Assembly: GCA_036365145.1 (NCBI GenBank)
Contig: JAEOAD010000603.1
Location: 62,001 to 126,000, forward strand
DNA from: Orientallactaga sibirica
Lineage: Eukaryota > Chordata > Mammalia > Rodentia > Dipodidae
DNA length: 64,000 bases
Direction of reading: 5' to 3'
The notes under the pieces are model-generated. The model worked only from the letters and a program-made list of their open reading frames with translations, was not told the DNA's origin and did no database searches. The position numbers were made by a program, and so were the translations under genes. Below are positions 48,141 through 59,930 of this stretch, piece by piece (within the stretch, counting starts at the first letter, position 1; every line of letters starts with the position of its first letter).

Positions 48141-48336
48141 CTTTCTCCTGCGCTTCGGGAGAGTATCTAGAAATGAAGAACCAGGTATGCAGCAAATGTG
48201 CAGAAGGCACCTACTCCCTGGGCAGTGGCATCAAATTTGATGAATGGGATGAGTTGCCAGCAGGATTTTCCAACGTTGCAACATTCATGGACACTGTGGT
48301 GGGCCCTTCTGATAGCAGGCCAGATGGCTGTAACAA
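48141..48336 (+). CDS. ELAPOR2: ELAPOR2 coding exon (second visible)
   Basis: The 196-nt exon lies between a TTTGTAG acceptor and a GTAAGA donor. Its first two bases complete the Thr codon split with the previous exon, giving the ECTFSC junction. The peptide contains FSCASGEYLEMK, CSKCAEGTYSLGSGIKFDEW and DELPAGFSN, the growth-factor-receptor-like cysteine module followed by the start of a beta-rich segment typical of the family. It has four cysteines. It ends inside an Asn codon completed by the next exon; the junction CNNSSW carries overlapping N-glycosylation sequons (N-N-S and N-S-S). No stop or frameshift is seen. A 59-bp minisatellite ends about 0.35 kb upstream. Confidence 0.96.
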
Positions 48337-48639
48337 GTAAGAACCCAAACATGCCTTGGAAATTTAAAGGCTTGATAAAAGTGAAGTTGTTCTTTTCCAG
48401 AAAAAACTGGATGGTAGTCTTATTACTGCTGACCATTACCAGTGAACTAATTGCAAAGAGCTGTATTTTTTGACAGTTATTGCAAAGAATGTAGCTAAAA
48501 TTTTATGAGAAAATAATTAGCCCCAGTATATATTACTGTATGCAAAATGTAATAAAGTTACTAGAGAAATAAATTCAATGTCTTATATTTATAATTGAAC
48601 AAGTCAATGGTGGTTTACTAGCCCTCTCTAATTTTTATT

Positions 48640-48801
48640 TATTTAATTAATTTATTTTATTTTACTGAGAGAGACACAGAGAAAGACAGAGAGAGAGGGA
48701 GAGGAAGACAGAGATGGGTGCGACAGCAGCCTCTCAGCTGCTGCAAATGTTCTTAGGCTTAGGAGGCAGGCGCCTTAACCACTAAGCCATCTCTCCAGCT
48801 C
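48640..48801 (-). repeat. B2-like SINE, second subfamily, internally deleted
   Basis: Head at about 48801 and CAGCAGCCTCTCAGCTGCTG core, but the middle with the CTCF-like core is missing. Confidence 0.85.
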
Positions 48802-48837
48802 CCTTTCTCTAATTTTTAGGCAATTTCAAGTTTTTTC

Positions 48838-49026
48838 TTTTAAAAATATTTTCATTTATGTATTTATTTGAGAGAGGTGGGAAGAGAGTATGGATGCATC
48901 AGGGCCTCTTGCCAATGCAAATGAATTCTGGAGGCATGTTCAGCTTGTGCATCTGACTTTAAATGGGTAGGGGGACTGGCAGACTTTTCAAGCAACCACC
49001 TTTAACTACTGGGCTGTCTTCCTCAG
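48838..49026 (-). repeat. B2-like SINE, diverged
   Basis: Antisense copy with GCCTCTTGCCAATGCAAATG and a degraded head near 49025. Confidence 0.7.
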
Positions 49027-49172
49027 GCATTTAGATATTGATTATCTCCTGCAAGAGAGACTAAGTTAAGTACAGAGGATAGAATGGCCCTTTGCTTAGT
49101 TCCTAGGAAATTATTAGCTTTGCTTATGGAAACATTTCAGTAATGTTAAATTGTTTAAAAAAACAGAATGTT

Positions 49173-49416
49173 GGGCTGGAGAGATGGCTTAGCGGTTAAA
49201 CGCTTGCCTGTAAAGTCTAAGGACCCCGGTTCGAGGCTCGATTCTCCAGGACCCATGTAAGCCAGATGCACAAGGGGGTGCATGCATCTGGAGTTCGTTT
49301 GCAGTGGCTGGAGGCCCTGGTGCACCCATTCTCTCTATCTCTCTCTCTACCTGCCTATTTCTGTATCTCTCTCTCTCAAATAAATAAATAAATAAAATAT
49401 TAAAAAAAAAAAAAAC
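49173..49416 (+). repeat. B2-like SINE, full length, with target duplication
   Basis: Best-preserved copy of the main family: GGGCTGGAGAGATGGCTTAG, GCCAGATGCACAAGGGGGTG, GGAGTTCGTTTGCAGTGGC, CT tract, AAATAAATAAATAAA and A tail. Flanked by CAGAATGTT at 49164-49172 and 49417-49425. Confidence 0.95.
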
Positions 49417-49561
49417 CAGAATGTTTATTTATCTTTGGGCTACACTCTTTCCTGTTCTCTGTATTGACTAGGTAACATTCCCTTTAATGTGGCCAGGTTT
49501 ATGAGAATTAAACTTCAGGTTTCTGACTACTTTCAGACAAGAATGCTCTCAGGAATCCACC

Positions 49562-49710
49562 ATATTTTTTGAGGTAGGGTCTTGCTCTATCCCAGAACTT
49601 ACCTGGAAGAATTCACTATGTAGTCTCATGATGGCCTCATAATCAAGACTACCCTCCTAACTCTGCCTCCGGATTGCTAGGATTAATGGTGTGCTACCAC
49701 ACCCAGCTAG
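49562..49710 (-). repeat. B1 SINE
   Basis: Antisense B1 with a short insertion near 49600; ends CTACCACACCCAGCTAG. Confidence 0.88.
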
Positions 49711-50169
49711 GAACCCACAGTTTTTGCTATGCTCTAAGTATGCTTGGGAAATATTTAGCTGTGGTAAAAGATATGTTTCTGCATCTTCTTTCTACTTTGC
49801 CTTCTTCCCCTCAGCCTTCTTCATTTCTGTCTCAGTTGAGGGACAGTTGTGTATTTTCCTCTGTGGATAGCAGGGTGCTCTTCTAAGTGGGTGTGTGTTC
49901 TAGTCTGTGAATTTCTATTCTAATACCAGAGCTCTTCAGACTGAGTAATTTATAAAGAAAAGAGATCTATTTATTTCAGAGTTCTGCAGATTCAAGAGCA
50001 TAGTATAGACATCTAATATCAGCTTCTTACAGCTTCTAACAGGGAGAAAATGGAGGTCTAGGCTGGCATGTATGAAGAGAGAAAGTGAGGCTGAATCCCA
50101 AAAATGTAGTGAGAAGTCTCATGAAGTGTTCCCTTCATGAAGTCTCAGTTCCCATGGCTCTTCACTGCC

Positions 50170-51395
50170 TAAAGGTTATATGAGTTACTTTTCTTACCAC
50201 TGTAACAAAATCCTTGACCAAAACAATGTAAGGGAACAAAATCTTTTTTTCTTGGTTTCAGTCTATCATAATGGGGAGGGTGTGGTGGAGCAGAGCTGGT
50301 CAACTCATGGCAGCCTGCAAACAGAGCAGAGCAGTAACAGAAACGGGCCAGGGCAGGATATTAACCCCTCCCCCCCCCCAAGGACATTCCCGCAGTGACC
50401 TTCTCCCTACAACCAGATCTTACCTTTTCCAGCTCCACCACCTCCCAACAGTCTACTCACATTTCAAATCTCTCAGTGGATTCATTAGTTCAGAGTCCCT
50501 ACTGTTAAAGTGTTAAAATGTGTGGTAAAGCCCACTGACACATGCAGGGGTATGCTTTACTGATTTCCTGGGTCTTTTGTAGTATAATCAAGTTGACATC
50601 CAAGTTTAACCATTAATGAGGCCCCACTCTAACAGGGTGCTAGCTATTCAGGAAAGTCATTGAAACCTAGGTTTGTTTCTAATTTTAATCAAGTAATTGA
50701 ATAAAATAAGACTGAGAAGGATAATTATTAAATTATTATATTTATTGAGGGAAGTACAGAATCAGGGAAAGACACCCATATTGCTTGAGAGCCCACAGGG
50801 AGGGCCTAGGAAAACCATGGAGAAAAAGAAAGAAAAGAAAGTTTAAAGAGCTCTTGGCATATGGGGAGCTGGAGGGGTAAAGAGCCCATGTGGAGAGTAA
50901 GGACTAGGGGGCTCTCCTCTCTGCTTGGTCCAACTGGGCCAAGTCAAGGAGGAACTCACCAGCAGCTGGAAGTTTAAGAGATGTCAGGCAGCACAGAGAA
51001 TGTGCCCTCCCCTCGAAAATGTATTTATAACCTTATGGTGGTGGACCCTACCTTCCAGCTCAGCTGGTCGGTTAGGGTAGGGGCTGTCTCAGGAAAAGGC
51101 TAGCCATGACACCAAGTTCTGGGGACCGAACTTGACCAACCACAATGTTTAAATCCTAGGAAAGACCTCCCTCCCAGGAGGGGCCCAGGTTGTTTGTGGA
51201 AAAACAGATCTAGATAAGAGGATAAGAATCCAGATCATGCTTTGATTCATAGCAAGTGCAGACTGCAAGGATACTTTCAGTGGCCCAGTCACCCTATCTG
51301 CCTGAAAGAGCTACCTGACTCCTTCTCACCACCAATTTTAATGCTTCTATTTGGCATTAATTTCAACAGGGCAAACCTATTCAAACCACAGCACT
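50170..51395 (-). mobile_element. Composite MaLR/LTR region
   Basis: Starts like the antisense 3' end of a MaLR LTR (TACCACTGTAACAAAATCCT) and ends ATTCAAACCACAGCA, the antisense start of such an LTR. The 1.2-kb distance is too long for one LTR, and 50735-51340 looks like a second LTR with its own TTTATAACC box, so a nested insertion is likely. Borders inside are not resolved. Confidence 0.5.
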
Positions 51396-52564
51396 GTTTG
51401 TATATGATGGCTCCTTAGATTAAGACTGTCCTTGTTACTGTACATGAGATCTTTGTTTTGGTAGACTGAGATATTGACAATTCTTCCTGTTCTGCCTGGA
51501 ACACCATATCCTTTGAAGACTTTCCAGGATAAGCAGAAGTTTCTTGGTATACTTTCTTCTAGTATAATATTTTCTAAATATAAATTACAAATAGATATTG
51601 TTTTCTTCCTGTTTTTCCTCCATCCATCTGATCTTACATTCTCTACTTCTTTTTACTTGGTGAGTCATATTGATGGTTTAATTATTAGCCAAAGAGTTCT
51701 TTGTATATTATGTATGTGAGATCTTATATGAGTATATTTATGTAATATTGACAGTATGTTATACATGCATGATGCGTACATGTGTTTGTGATGTCTCCTC
51801 CAAACGTGTGGCTTTTGCCTTTTTATGTTTTTAATGATGCTTGATAATAGAAGTTTAATATTTGAAAACAGTATAATTTATAATCAGTGTTTTTCATTGT
51901 GCTTAGTGTTTTTTGTATGTTAAAATATCTCTGTTAGCTCTAGGCTGTGAAGGCTAAAATTTACAACATACATTCTTATTATAGTATTGATAGAATTATT
52001 GTCTTTTCACATAGTGTTAAATTTCAGAACAGTATTGTTAAATGTACAGTCTTTTCTCTGTGCTACTGTCAGGTATTTTGAAAGGTGCCCCTAATGCTAC
52101 AATGTAGTAATATTGTTTGAAATAATCAATTATTTTTAAAACAATGTTGAAGAGTTTTAGGAACCCCAAAACTAACTCAGTTGTTGAGAAAGCTTTTTGT
52201 TTCAACTGTTAAATTGTTGACTCCTTTAACAACTGAATAGTTGAAAAAGTACAGTGTACTATGCCAATCTAAGTAGTTAGCATTATTGATATTCTTTCTT
52301 CTTTCCATAGATCTGCCATATGTTTATATATATTTTCAAATAAAATTTCAGATGTGTGAAAGAATACTACTACTTGAAACTACTAAAATTACCATTTGAT
52401 GATCAATTTTTTATGAAAAATAGTATTTAGTAGCAAATTGATCCCATATTCTTACAAAGATATAGGAAGCCATGTACTATAAAATTAATCACTTCTCAAA
52501 AAGAAGTTGGCTATTGAGTTGTAGAAGATCCCCTGGTTTCCACTGGGCTTTGCTGATGCAACCT

Positions 52565-52570
52565 CTTTTG

Positions 52571-52601
<31 letters not shown>

Positions 52602-52602
52602 T
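52565..52602. repeat. (TTTTG)n repeat
   Basis: Seven imperfect units, 75 bp upstream of the exon at 52677. Confidence 0.9.
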
Positions 52603-52676
52603 GAATCAGGTGATATGCTTGTAGCTAGAAGAGGTTTCTGAACTCTCACCTAAAACTTCTGGTTCTGTTTTGGCAG

Positions 52677-52824
52677 CTCTTCTTGGATCCCTCGTGGAAA
52701 CTACATAGAGTCTAATCGTGATGATTGCACAGTGTCTCTGATCTATGCTGTGCACCTTAAGAAGTCAGGCTATGTCTTCTTTGAGTACCAGTATGTGGAC
52801 AACAACATCTTCTTTGAGTTCTTT
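52677..52824 (+). CDS. ELAPOR2: ELAPOR2 coding exon (third visible)
   Basis: The 148-nt exon follows a TTGGCAG acceptor with a T-rich tract and ends at GTAAGG. The first base completes the split Asn codon, and the exon ends in phase 0 after Phe. It encodes [17 protein letters not shown] and then [16 protein letters not shown], an aromatic-rich beta-strand segment characteristic of the ELAPOR ectodomain. There is one cysteine. The reading frame is open across both junctions, which supports a functional gene rather than a retrocopy. Confidence 0.96.
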
Positions 52825-54534
52825 GTAAGGCCTTTTATATTCTGAAACTTACTTTCTAAAAGACATTAATGAAAATTTCCCTAAAATCAGTATCCCATTC
52901 CACTCTCTTTTCTCCTAGGTTCTTTAGTAATAATTGACCCTTTTGATATTAAAAGAAAGTTTAAGTTTTTCTGTGGAATTTTCTTTTTTAAATCAATTTT
53001 ATATATTTATTTGAGATTTAGGAAATTTGTTTTTGTTGATTCTTGTTACTTCCTAATTCCTGTCCTATTTAATATTATTTCTTTACTTTTGAACTCTCCT
53101 TGTGGAATAACACTGGCTTGTCTTACTACTGGTTGTGTGCATTAGATGGACTTTTGGCTTAGACCTTGTGTGGTTCATTTTGATTTCATTGTTTTATAGC
53201 TACAAATGCTATTTTGCTTAAAAAATGTTTTGTCAAATTTAGTTTTTACTTAAAATATTTTTCTTTGTAATTCCAAATATTTTTAATGATTAGAATTATT
53301 TGAGTGTATTAGTGGGAGGTTATTAAAACATACAAATGATCATGTTTCTTATTCTATGAATTTTGTATTGTAGAATTACTTGATGGGATAGTTGATGTGC
53401 CTGGTGTGAGATTAGCATTGCACGAAACAGTATATGGTCACAGACTCACTGAATATTAAAGTTATTTATTTAATATAAACTTCATTTTAGCATGTATTTC
53501 TTGTGGCAGTGAATCAAATGCTTGAGAAAATATTTTCAGAAAGGCTGCTTATACCAAACAAATTGGTGTGTATGTGTGTGTGTTTGTGTGTGTGTGTATG
53601 TTAGTAATGAGGAAAAATGTTTCTGTGATTCAGAATTTAAGACTAAATGTACTAACCATTCCAACACAAATTTATATCACCATTGGTAATGGGAATTTCT
53701 AGTGTAAAAATTTGAATATCTATATGAAAAGTTTGATGGTGAGAGATATTTTCCATGAAGTATAAGCCTTAGACTTGGAGTAAGAGATTCCAGGTCTCAT
53801 CTCACCTCTGTAATTATTAGCTAACTGTTATTGAGCAGTTGGGCTGACTTTCTGGTCCTAACCACTGCCTGCTGTGAGGTGGATTGTGTGATTAGACTTT
53901 CTGAAGAGCCTGGGAGAACAAATATCTTTTGAGAAGTTTAGAGTGTTAAGCAACATTTAGACAGACTTACTTTTTAAGCTACATTTTGTTTGCAAAAGCA
54001 CTTGTGGGAGCGATTGGTTCTCTGTTTTAGGAGACATTTCAACAGTTTTGTTGATACTAAAAGTTAGGAAGCAAGGCAAATTTTTAATTGTGAAAATAGG
54101 CACTTGGTTTATATTGCCCAAGTCCCTTGAGAACTTTCAATAAAGGAACTTGTAGGGCATACCATTCTGTTACTTCCTGTAGATAGATGCCTTTGTTCTT
54201 CTGACTGTAGTTGGCCAAGAGATGGCAACTGTGCTCATTTTGGACTTTTCAGCTTTATTCATTGCAACTGACTGACTCTGAGGGTCACACTTCCCATTCA
54301 CCATGCTAATGGTTAACCATGGGTAGAAAGGATTAAGTGGTGGTAAGGGTGAGAGCAAAAATAAAAATAATAAAATAAGGAAATGTTTGGAGATATACTG
54401 TGAGAAAAATACATTGTGTAACTTAATGCTGTAAAAGTGTTGTTTCAATACTATATAGGACATTCAATCACTCTTACCATTTTATAAATGATGAAACTGA
54501 AACCCAGAGGAGAAAAGTGTTTGGATCACGATTA

Positions 54535-54730
54535 CACCTTTATTAATGGTATTTATACATTTAGGAGGTGAGAGTATATGGGCATGCCAGGGCTTCTTAC
54601 CACTGCAAACAAACTCCAGATGCATGGGCCAATTTGTGTGCCTGGCTTTACTTGGGTATTGAGACATCTAACCCAGGCCAGCACACTTTGCCAGCAAGCA
54701 CCTCTATCTGCTGAACCATCTCCCTGGCCC
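54535..54730 (-). repeat. B2-like SINE, diverged
   Basis: Antisense; GGGCATGCCAGGGCTTCTTA, CAAACAAACTCCAGATGCAT and a decayed head CCATCTCCCTGGCCC. Confidence 0.8.
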
Positions 54731-54944
54731 TCTTATAAGTTTTATAATGAGTAATGGAACCCAGGTCTCCAAAGAGATGGGAAATGTGATGATCACATAT
54801 ATAGTCAGTTTTCACCTGTAAAAAAGCTTCATCTTGTCTACATCTATTCGTCAAAGATATAATGAAGGCCTGGAGCTTCTCTTAAATGACTTTAAACTGG
54901 CATTACAGTCATCATTATGTTTACAATAGAAATATGGAACAAAG

Positions 54945-55170
54945 GATAGAGCGATTTCTAAGTACTTAAAAGTACTTGCTTGCAGAGTCTGACAGTTCAT
55001 GTTCATTTTCCTGGTACCCACTTAAAACTCCAGGTGTGCAAAGTTGCACATGCATCTGGAGTTTGTTTGCAGTGGCAAAAGGCCCTGGTGCCCCCATACT
55101 CACTCTCTCACACACTTTCTCTCCCTCTCTCCCTTTCTTTCTTTCTGAAATCAATCAATTGTTATTTTTT
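54945..55170 (+). repeat. B2-like SINE, diverged
   Basis: Core GCACATGCATCTGGAGTTTG then TTGCAGTGGCAAAAGGCCC and a CT tract; head weak. Confidence 0.8.
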
Positions 55171-55244
55171 AAAAAGAAATATGATACCAAATTAAATATT
55201 CCCAATGATGGACATTCTCTGATTGGATAGTAAGACTGTATTTT

Positions 55245-55575
55245 CTATAATAAGTATGTATGTGAATGTATGGTGTGCATATATTTGCCACATGTGTGTG
55301 CATGTGTGGATGCACATGCATGTGTAGACCCAAGACAACCTCATGTTATTCCTTAATAATGCTATCTATATTTTTTAAAATAAGCTTTCTCATTGCCCTG
55401 GAGCTCATCAGTTAGGCTAGACTGGCTAGCTAAGGAGCCCCAGTGATCTGCTTGTCTCTGTCAGGGCTGGGATTACAGGCATGCCACCACACTGGGGTTT
55501 TCACATGGGAACTAGGGATTGAACTCAGGTCCTTATGCTTGCAAGGCAGGAACTTTATATCTTAAAGAAAACATA
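55245..55575 (-). repeat. B4-like SINE
   Basis: GTGTGCATGTGTGGATGCAC start, GGGCTGGGATTACAGGCATG middle and GAACTCAGGTCCTTATGCTT end: antisense B4 layout. Confidence 0.75.
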
Positions 55576-56344
55576 TTAATTTTGTATTTGGCTGGAAGAA
55601 TAAGCAAAACAACAAAAATAATTTAGAGATGAAGGAAGCAGCAGTTCTCTGACATAAATATGTCATGAAAGCTTATTTTTAACTCTACTCTATGGCTATT
55701 TTGGAACGCTGGAAAGTGGACCTAACTTTTAGATATCACTGTGTTCTTTTTAGACCTAGAAAGTAGTATTTTAACCCCTACAATTTTGGAAGAACAGCCT
55801 GGAAAGTACAAGGTGTTTGGTGCTAAAGATATTATCTCCAATTATTTGTATTAGCATGGTGAATGGTAAATATTTAATCCTAAATAAAAAAGTAATAGAT
55901 TAGATTTTGGCCATAATCTCCTACTAATACATTTGGAATAAGTTCTGAGGAATTAAAAACAAAGCAGGCTTTATTTATTAATTTAAAATCTTACTGCACA
56001 AGCATGAGTCAACCTTATTTTTATTGGATTTGAATGGTCAATGCAAGCTCTTAAAGCATTTAGATAAGTTGAGTGGCTATTTTGAATTGTCTTTCAGTGA
56101 TAATTATTCTCTTTCTCCACAATGCTCTTGCATTTTGGTTACAGTGATGAGGTAGTTTATTTAGAACCACTCTCACAGCTGTAAGTTGGGCTCCAGAGGT
56201 CTTGAGGTATTTACCTGTTGAGATATACTTATGGATATTGTTAAGAATGGATTGAAACACATTCTTGCAGCCTTTGCTGGGTACAGAATTAAATAAAAGC
56301 CATTATTGTAGAAGTGTTTCTGACCCCTCATGTTTAATCCACAG

Positions 56345-56431
56345 ATTCAAAATGATCAGTGCCAGGAGATGGATGCCACCACTGACAAGTGGGTAAAACT
56401 CACAGACAATGGAGAATGGGGCTCCCATTCT
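56345..56431 (+). CDS. ELAPOR2: ELAPOR2 coding exon (fourth visible)
   Basis: The 87-nt exon (29 codons) is in phase 0 at both ends, so skipping it would keep the frame. The acceptor is AATCCACAG and the donor is a consensus GTAAGT. It encodes IQNDQCQEMDATTDKWV and ends GEWGSHS. This joins the previous exon as FEFFIQNDQC, the same order as in known ELAPOR proteins. There is one cysteine and no disabling change. Confidence 0.95.
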
Positions 56432-57111
56432 GTAAGTCTCTTTTTATTTCTTTCCTCTTCTCACCGATCCCATTTTTCTCATTCCTTTTCTATTTCTAAG
56501 GATTCATTCTAAGGAAAGACAAATAACAAAATAGTCTATTAATTTAAATCCCATTTAGGGAAGAAGCTGCTTCTATATTCCATATACTCAGATTTTTTTT
56601 TGGAGTTACTTTTCCCATGTTTTCCTTTCTTCTTTTATTCCTTTCCCACTATGCTCCAGCATTCTTCCCTCGTAAAAGGGCCTCAACAAGAAAGAAGGCT
56701 ATTTAAAAACTAGTACAAGACTTACAAAGTTTGAGTGTGTAAGTTTACAGACATGTGCCATATGTGGCAGACCAAAACCTCCTGTCATTGGAAGGATCTT
56801 AAATTATCTTCATCCAGCTTTCTCTCCAGTGTCCCAAACTAATTTCAGATTTGTTTTGCTACCCATTGGTCAGCATTCTACCCTTTTGGTCACATCGAGT
56901 ATAACACTGTACAGAATCTCTCTTAATGCATAAAGCTAAGATGGTCAGATATCATAATTTGGTAAATCAGTTATTACTTCTGCCACTGTCTCTTTGGAGT
57001 GAAGCATGGATTTAAAATGTGCTTCTGTTTTATAGTTGTGTTTCATTAGATGACTTGTTTAATATCTTTGCATATGATTTTTCTGTTCATTTTCAAATGA
57101 AATTCTTTTAT

Positions 57112-57255
57112 TGGTTTTACAAGGTAAGGTCTTGCTCTAGCCAAGGCTGACCTGGAATTCACAATGTAGTCTCAGCATGGCCACGAACTCAAAGCGATTC
57201 TCCTACCTCTGCCTCCTGGGTGCTGGGATTAAAGGCATGTGCCACCACACCCGGC
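57112..57255 (-). repeat. B1 SINE
   Basis: Antisense B1: AAGGTAAGGTCTTGCTCTAG to GGGATTAAAGGCATGTGCCA. Confidence 0.93.
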
Positions 57256-57875
57256 ATATGAGAAGATTCTTGTTGGATCAAAGCATTTGGTGATAGGGAG
57301 GTTCTCTTATGATACCTATAATGCAGCTTGAGTTCTGTTTCTATAGGTACCCATTATCCTTGTTTTTGTGGTTGTAGTAGGTGCCTTATTCTTGAGGGAT
57401 TGACATCCTTGAGTGTGGCCTTTCAGTTTTATTTTTCATCTCTGTTCTTGAATGTCATAACAGTACCACTAATGATAAGAGTCTTTTACTTGAACATCCA
57501 GTCAACTGGGCGTTGAAAGTGCACTTGCAACAAGTATGATTTCTTCACTTATGAGGACTTAATACATTACTTCTCCAAATCCTTGCAAGGTCAAGTAGCT
57601 TTGTAGGTTTTAATATTGCATGGTTTGTATTTGATCAGTTAAAATTTGATCCACAGAAGAATAAAGGTATTAAAGGAGAAGCAAGGAACACTTAAAATTG
57701 TTCATTTACATGAATCAGCATGAAAATTTATCAGAAAATTAATTTGAACACATTCCTGTGGCCAAAGAAGCACATCACTATTAGGCATAATGTCATTTAG
57801 GTTTACGAGTCAGAGATTTAGATCAGTGCTACTTTCTTGTTTTGCTTTTGCAGTGTGGTTTGTTGAATAATTTTT

Positions 57876-58094
57876 TTTTTTTTGGTTGGGGAGAGACAGA
57901 GAGAGAGGGAGAGGAAGACAGATAGAGATGGGCGCGCCAGCAGCCTCTCAGCTGCTGCAAACGAAATTGGCATTGTGCCCCTTTTGCATCTGGCTAAATG
58001 TGGGACCTGGAGATTGGAACCGTTGGAGATTGGAACCAGAGTTCTTAGGCTTAGGAGGCAGGCTCCTTAACCACTAAGCCATCTCTCCAGCCCT
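57876..58094 (-). repeat. B2-like SINE, second subfamily, with perfect 15-bp duplication
   Basis: Flanked by TGTTGAATAATTTTT at 57861-57875 and 58095-58109. The middle with the CTCF-like core is deleted, and the segment TTGGAGATTGGAACC is partly duplicated near 58008-58038. Confidence 0.95.
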
Positions 58095-58781
58095 TGTTGA
58101 ATAATTTTTAAGAAAAGTGAGTGTGTGTGTGTGAGTGCTCACAGGTAGAGCAAGAATCCAGGGCAGGGAGATCCAGGCTTACTCTTTTATTACAATTCAT
58201 TCTTGCAGGAACTAACTACATGAGGCCAACATTAACCTCTTTTGTAATGCAGAGCTTCCAGTGACCTAACTCCTGCTCACTTGTCCTGCTTCATGAAAGT
58301 TCCACAACATTTTGATACTGCCACATGGAGACCCAAGAGTCCAACACACTCACTCCATAATCACTCAATAGCAGAAGCAAACATTATGTTGCCTTGTTGC
58401 TTTCTGAGCTCAAAGATCTACTTTTGACTAACAGTACTGTACAACAATACCCTTGGACTCGGTGATCTTTAACTTTAAAATGGAGCCCTTTTACATACAA
58501 ACCAAGCCTATGCAGATATTATGAAAATCATTTTGTTTAGATGTCAAAGAAAAAATAAAAACTTCTTTCCAAGTACATTTTATTTGGATAACACTTCAAT
58601 TTTTTTAAAAAAAAATCATCATTATTTGAGCTTAGATCAGAATTAAGAGGAGACTTAAATTAGTTAGATTTTAATGGTGTTTTATGATAATGCATTTAAA
58701 AAACGTATGAGAGTAGCTTTTGGATGTGATGAAAAATAGCATGGCTTGTCTGACCTAAGTGTACTATATTTCTTCTTACAG

Positions 58782-58887
58782 GTAATGCTGAAGTCAGGCA
58801 CCAACATCCTCTACTGGAGAACTACGGGCATCCTCATGGGTTCCAAGGCAGTCAAACCAGTGCTGGTAAAAAACATCACCATTGAAG
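58782..58887 (+). CDS. ELAPOR2: ELAPOR2 coding exon (fifth visible)
   Basis: The 106-nt exon follows a TTCTTACAG acceptor and ends at GTATTT, a weaker donor than its neighbours. The phase is 0 to 1. The peptide includes VMLKSGTNILYWRTTG and KPVLVKNITIEG, with an N-glycosylation sequon at N-I-T and no cysteine. The ILYWRTT motif is strongly conserved across the family. The frame stays open past the donor for about 50 codons, so a longer translated reading here is intron read-through, not a separate gene. Confidence 0.95.
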
Positions 58888-59411
58888 GTATTTCAATGCA
58901 ATCTGCCTTAGCAGACATTAATCCAATTTTATTGTTAGCATATTTATTTATGAGTGTTGGTATGACTGACTCCTGGGTTTATAAAATACAAATTGACATT
59001 AGGCATCATGTACCTACAGGTCCTGGTTTTGTTTCTGGCAAACTGATTGTTTTCTTTTTCCGTCTGTCCTTCAACTGAGTTATTTAATCTGTGCAAAGTG
59101 GTGAACATGATGGCAACCTTAGGCATCTTATAAAAGTTTCTTCATTGGCAAGAGCCTATTATTCATTAGAGAAACACACACTATGCTAGATGTCAGGTTT
59201 ACTCAAGGAAATTGTTAATCTGACTACAATAGGGTTGGCAGTTTTCTAAACTTTTGTGTCTGTCTGAACATATAGGTCACTTCTGGCCAGATGGGTCATG
59301 GTTCATTCTCAAGTAGGGGTACATTTAATTAAAGTAGTGATGCTTCTTTATTAAAGCTTGGATTGTATTTTTATTATGCCCTATGTGCCTATGATGCTAG
59401 ATCATTAGCTG

Positions 59412-59427
59412 TGGCGCCATCTGCTGG
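59412..59427 (-). promoter_or_regulatory. Candidate CTCF site
   Basis: On the minus strand it reads CCAGCAGATGGCGCCA, which fits every position of the core CCASYAGRKGGCRSY. It is not inside a recognised repeat. Binding is an inference. Confidence 0.55.
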
Positions 59428-59528
59428 AAAAATCTAGAATTACAAACCAAATGACAAGTTACCTTAGGGGTCTTTTAGGTCCTATTTGTGATTTAATCAG
59501 CAGTGAGAAAAGAGAGCTCATACACACA

Positions 59529-59582
59529 TGGGAGGGGGGAGGAAGGGAGGAGGAGGGGGTAGGGGTACGGGGAGGGGAGAAA
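59529..59582 (+). repeat. G-rich purine tract with G-quadruplex motif
   Basis: Within a purine-rich stretch, 59555-59577 has four G runs (5, 4, 4, 4) with loops TA, TAC and A, a canonical G4 pattern on the coding strand. Confidence 0.8.
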
Positions 59583-59930
59583 ATAGTGGGGCTTATCGGA
59601 GTATAGGAGGCCTTAGAGTTTATCATGCCTTTGAGTTACTGGAGCTCTTTTTGTTGTTTTCGAGGCAGGGTCTTGCTCTAGGCCAGGATCACCTGGAATG
59701 ATAGTTCAATTTATATGTGTATTCTCTTCTTGAAGGGTTTACTATACTTATCGTTACTTAATTCACTGCTTGCCCATAGCAAATATTTCTTTGTACTGGG
59801 GTAATAAAATAAAGAATTTGGGCTGATCTTAATATTTTCCTCTTTGGTATACAATAAGCAAATAGGTCTATACATGTCCTTATTGATACTGGGTCTTCCT
59901 TCTCATGCCCTGTTTTTCTTTCCCACACAG

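Larger units (their letters stand above)
48337..52676 (+). other. ELAPOR2: ELAPOR2 intron, 4.3 kb
   Basis: GTAAGA to TTGGCAG. Contains three B2-like SINEs, a B1 and a composite MaLR region. 51396-52564 is AT-rich with nothing recognised. Confidence 0.93.
52825..56344 (+). other. ELAPOR2: ELAPOR2 intron, 3.5 kb
   Basis: GTAAGG to AATCCACAG. Unique-looking AT-rich sequence up to 54530, then SINEs; 55576-56344 has nothing recognised. Confidence 0.93.
56432..58781 (+). other. ELAPOR2: ELAPOR2 intron, 2.35 kb
   Basis: GTAAGT to TTCTTACAG. Contains one B1 and one B2-like SINE; the rest is unrecognised. Confidence 0.93.
58888..59930 (+). other. ELAPOR2: ELAPOR2 intron, 1.04 kb, with regulatory-type motifs
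   Basis: GTATTT to CCCACACAG. Holds a CTCF-type motif, a G-rich tract and a B1 fragment at 59655-59704; otherwise unique-looking. Confidence 0.93.

Noticed and set aside
49173..49245. tRNA gene at SINE heads
   Set aside because: The head has tRNA-derived promoter boxes but no cloverleaf or CCA-ready end; it is a SINE.
58746..59078. 110-codon frame as a separate gene
   Set aside because: It contains the ELAPOR2 exon 58782-58887 and then reads into the intron past a GT donor.
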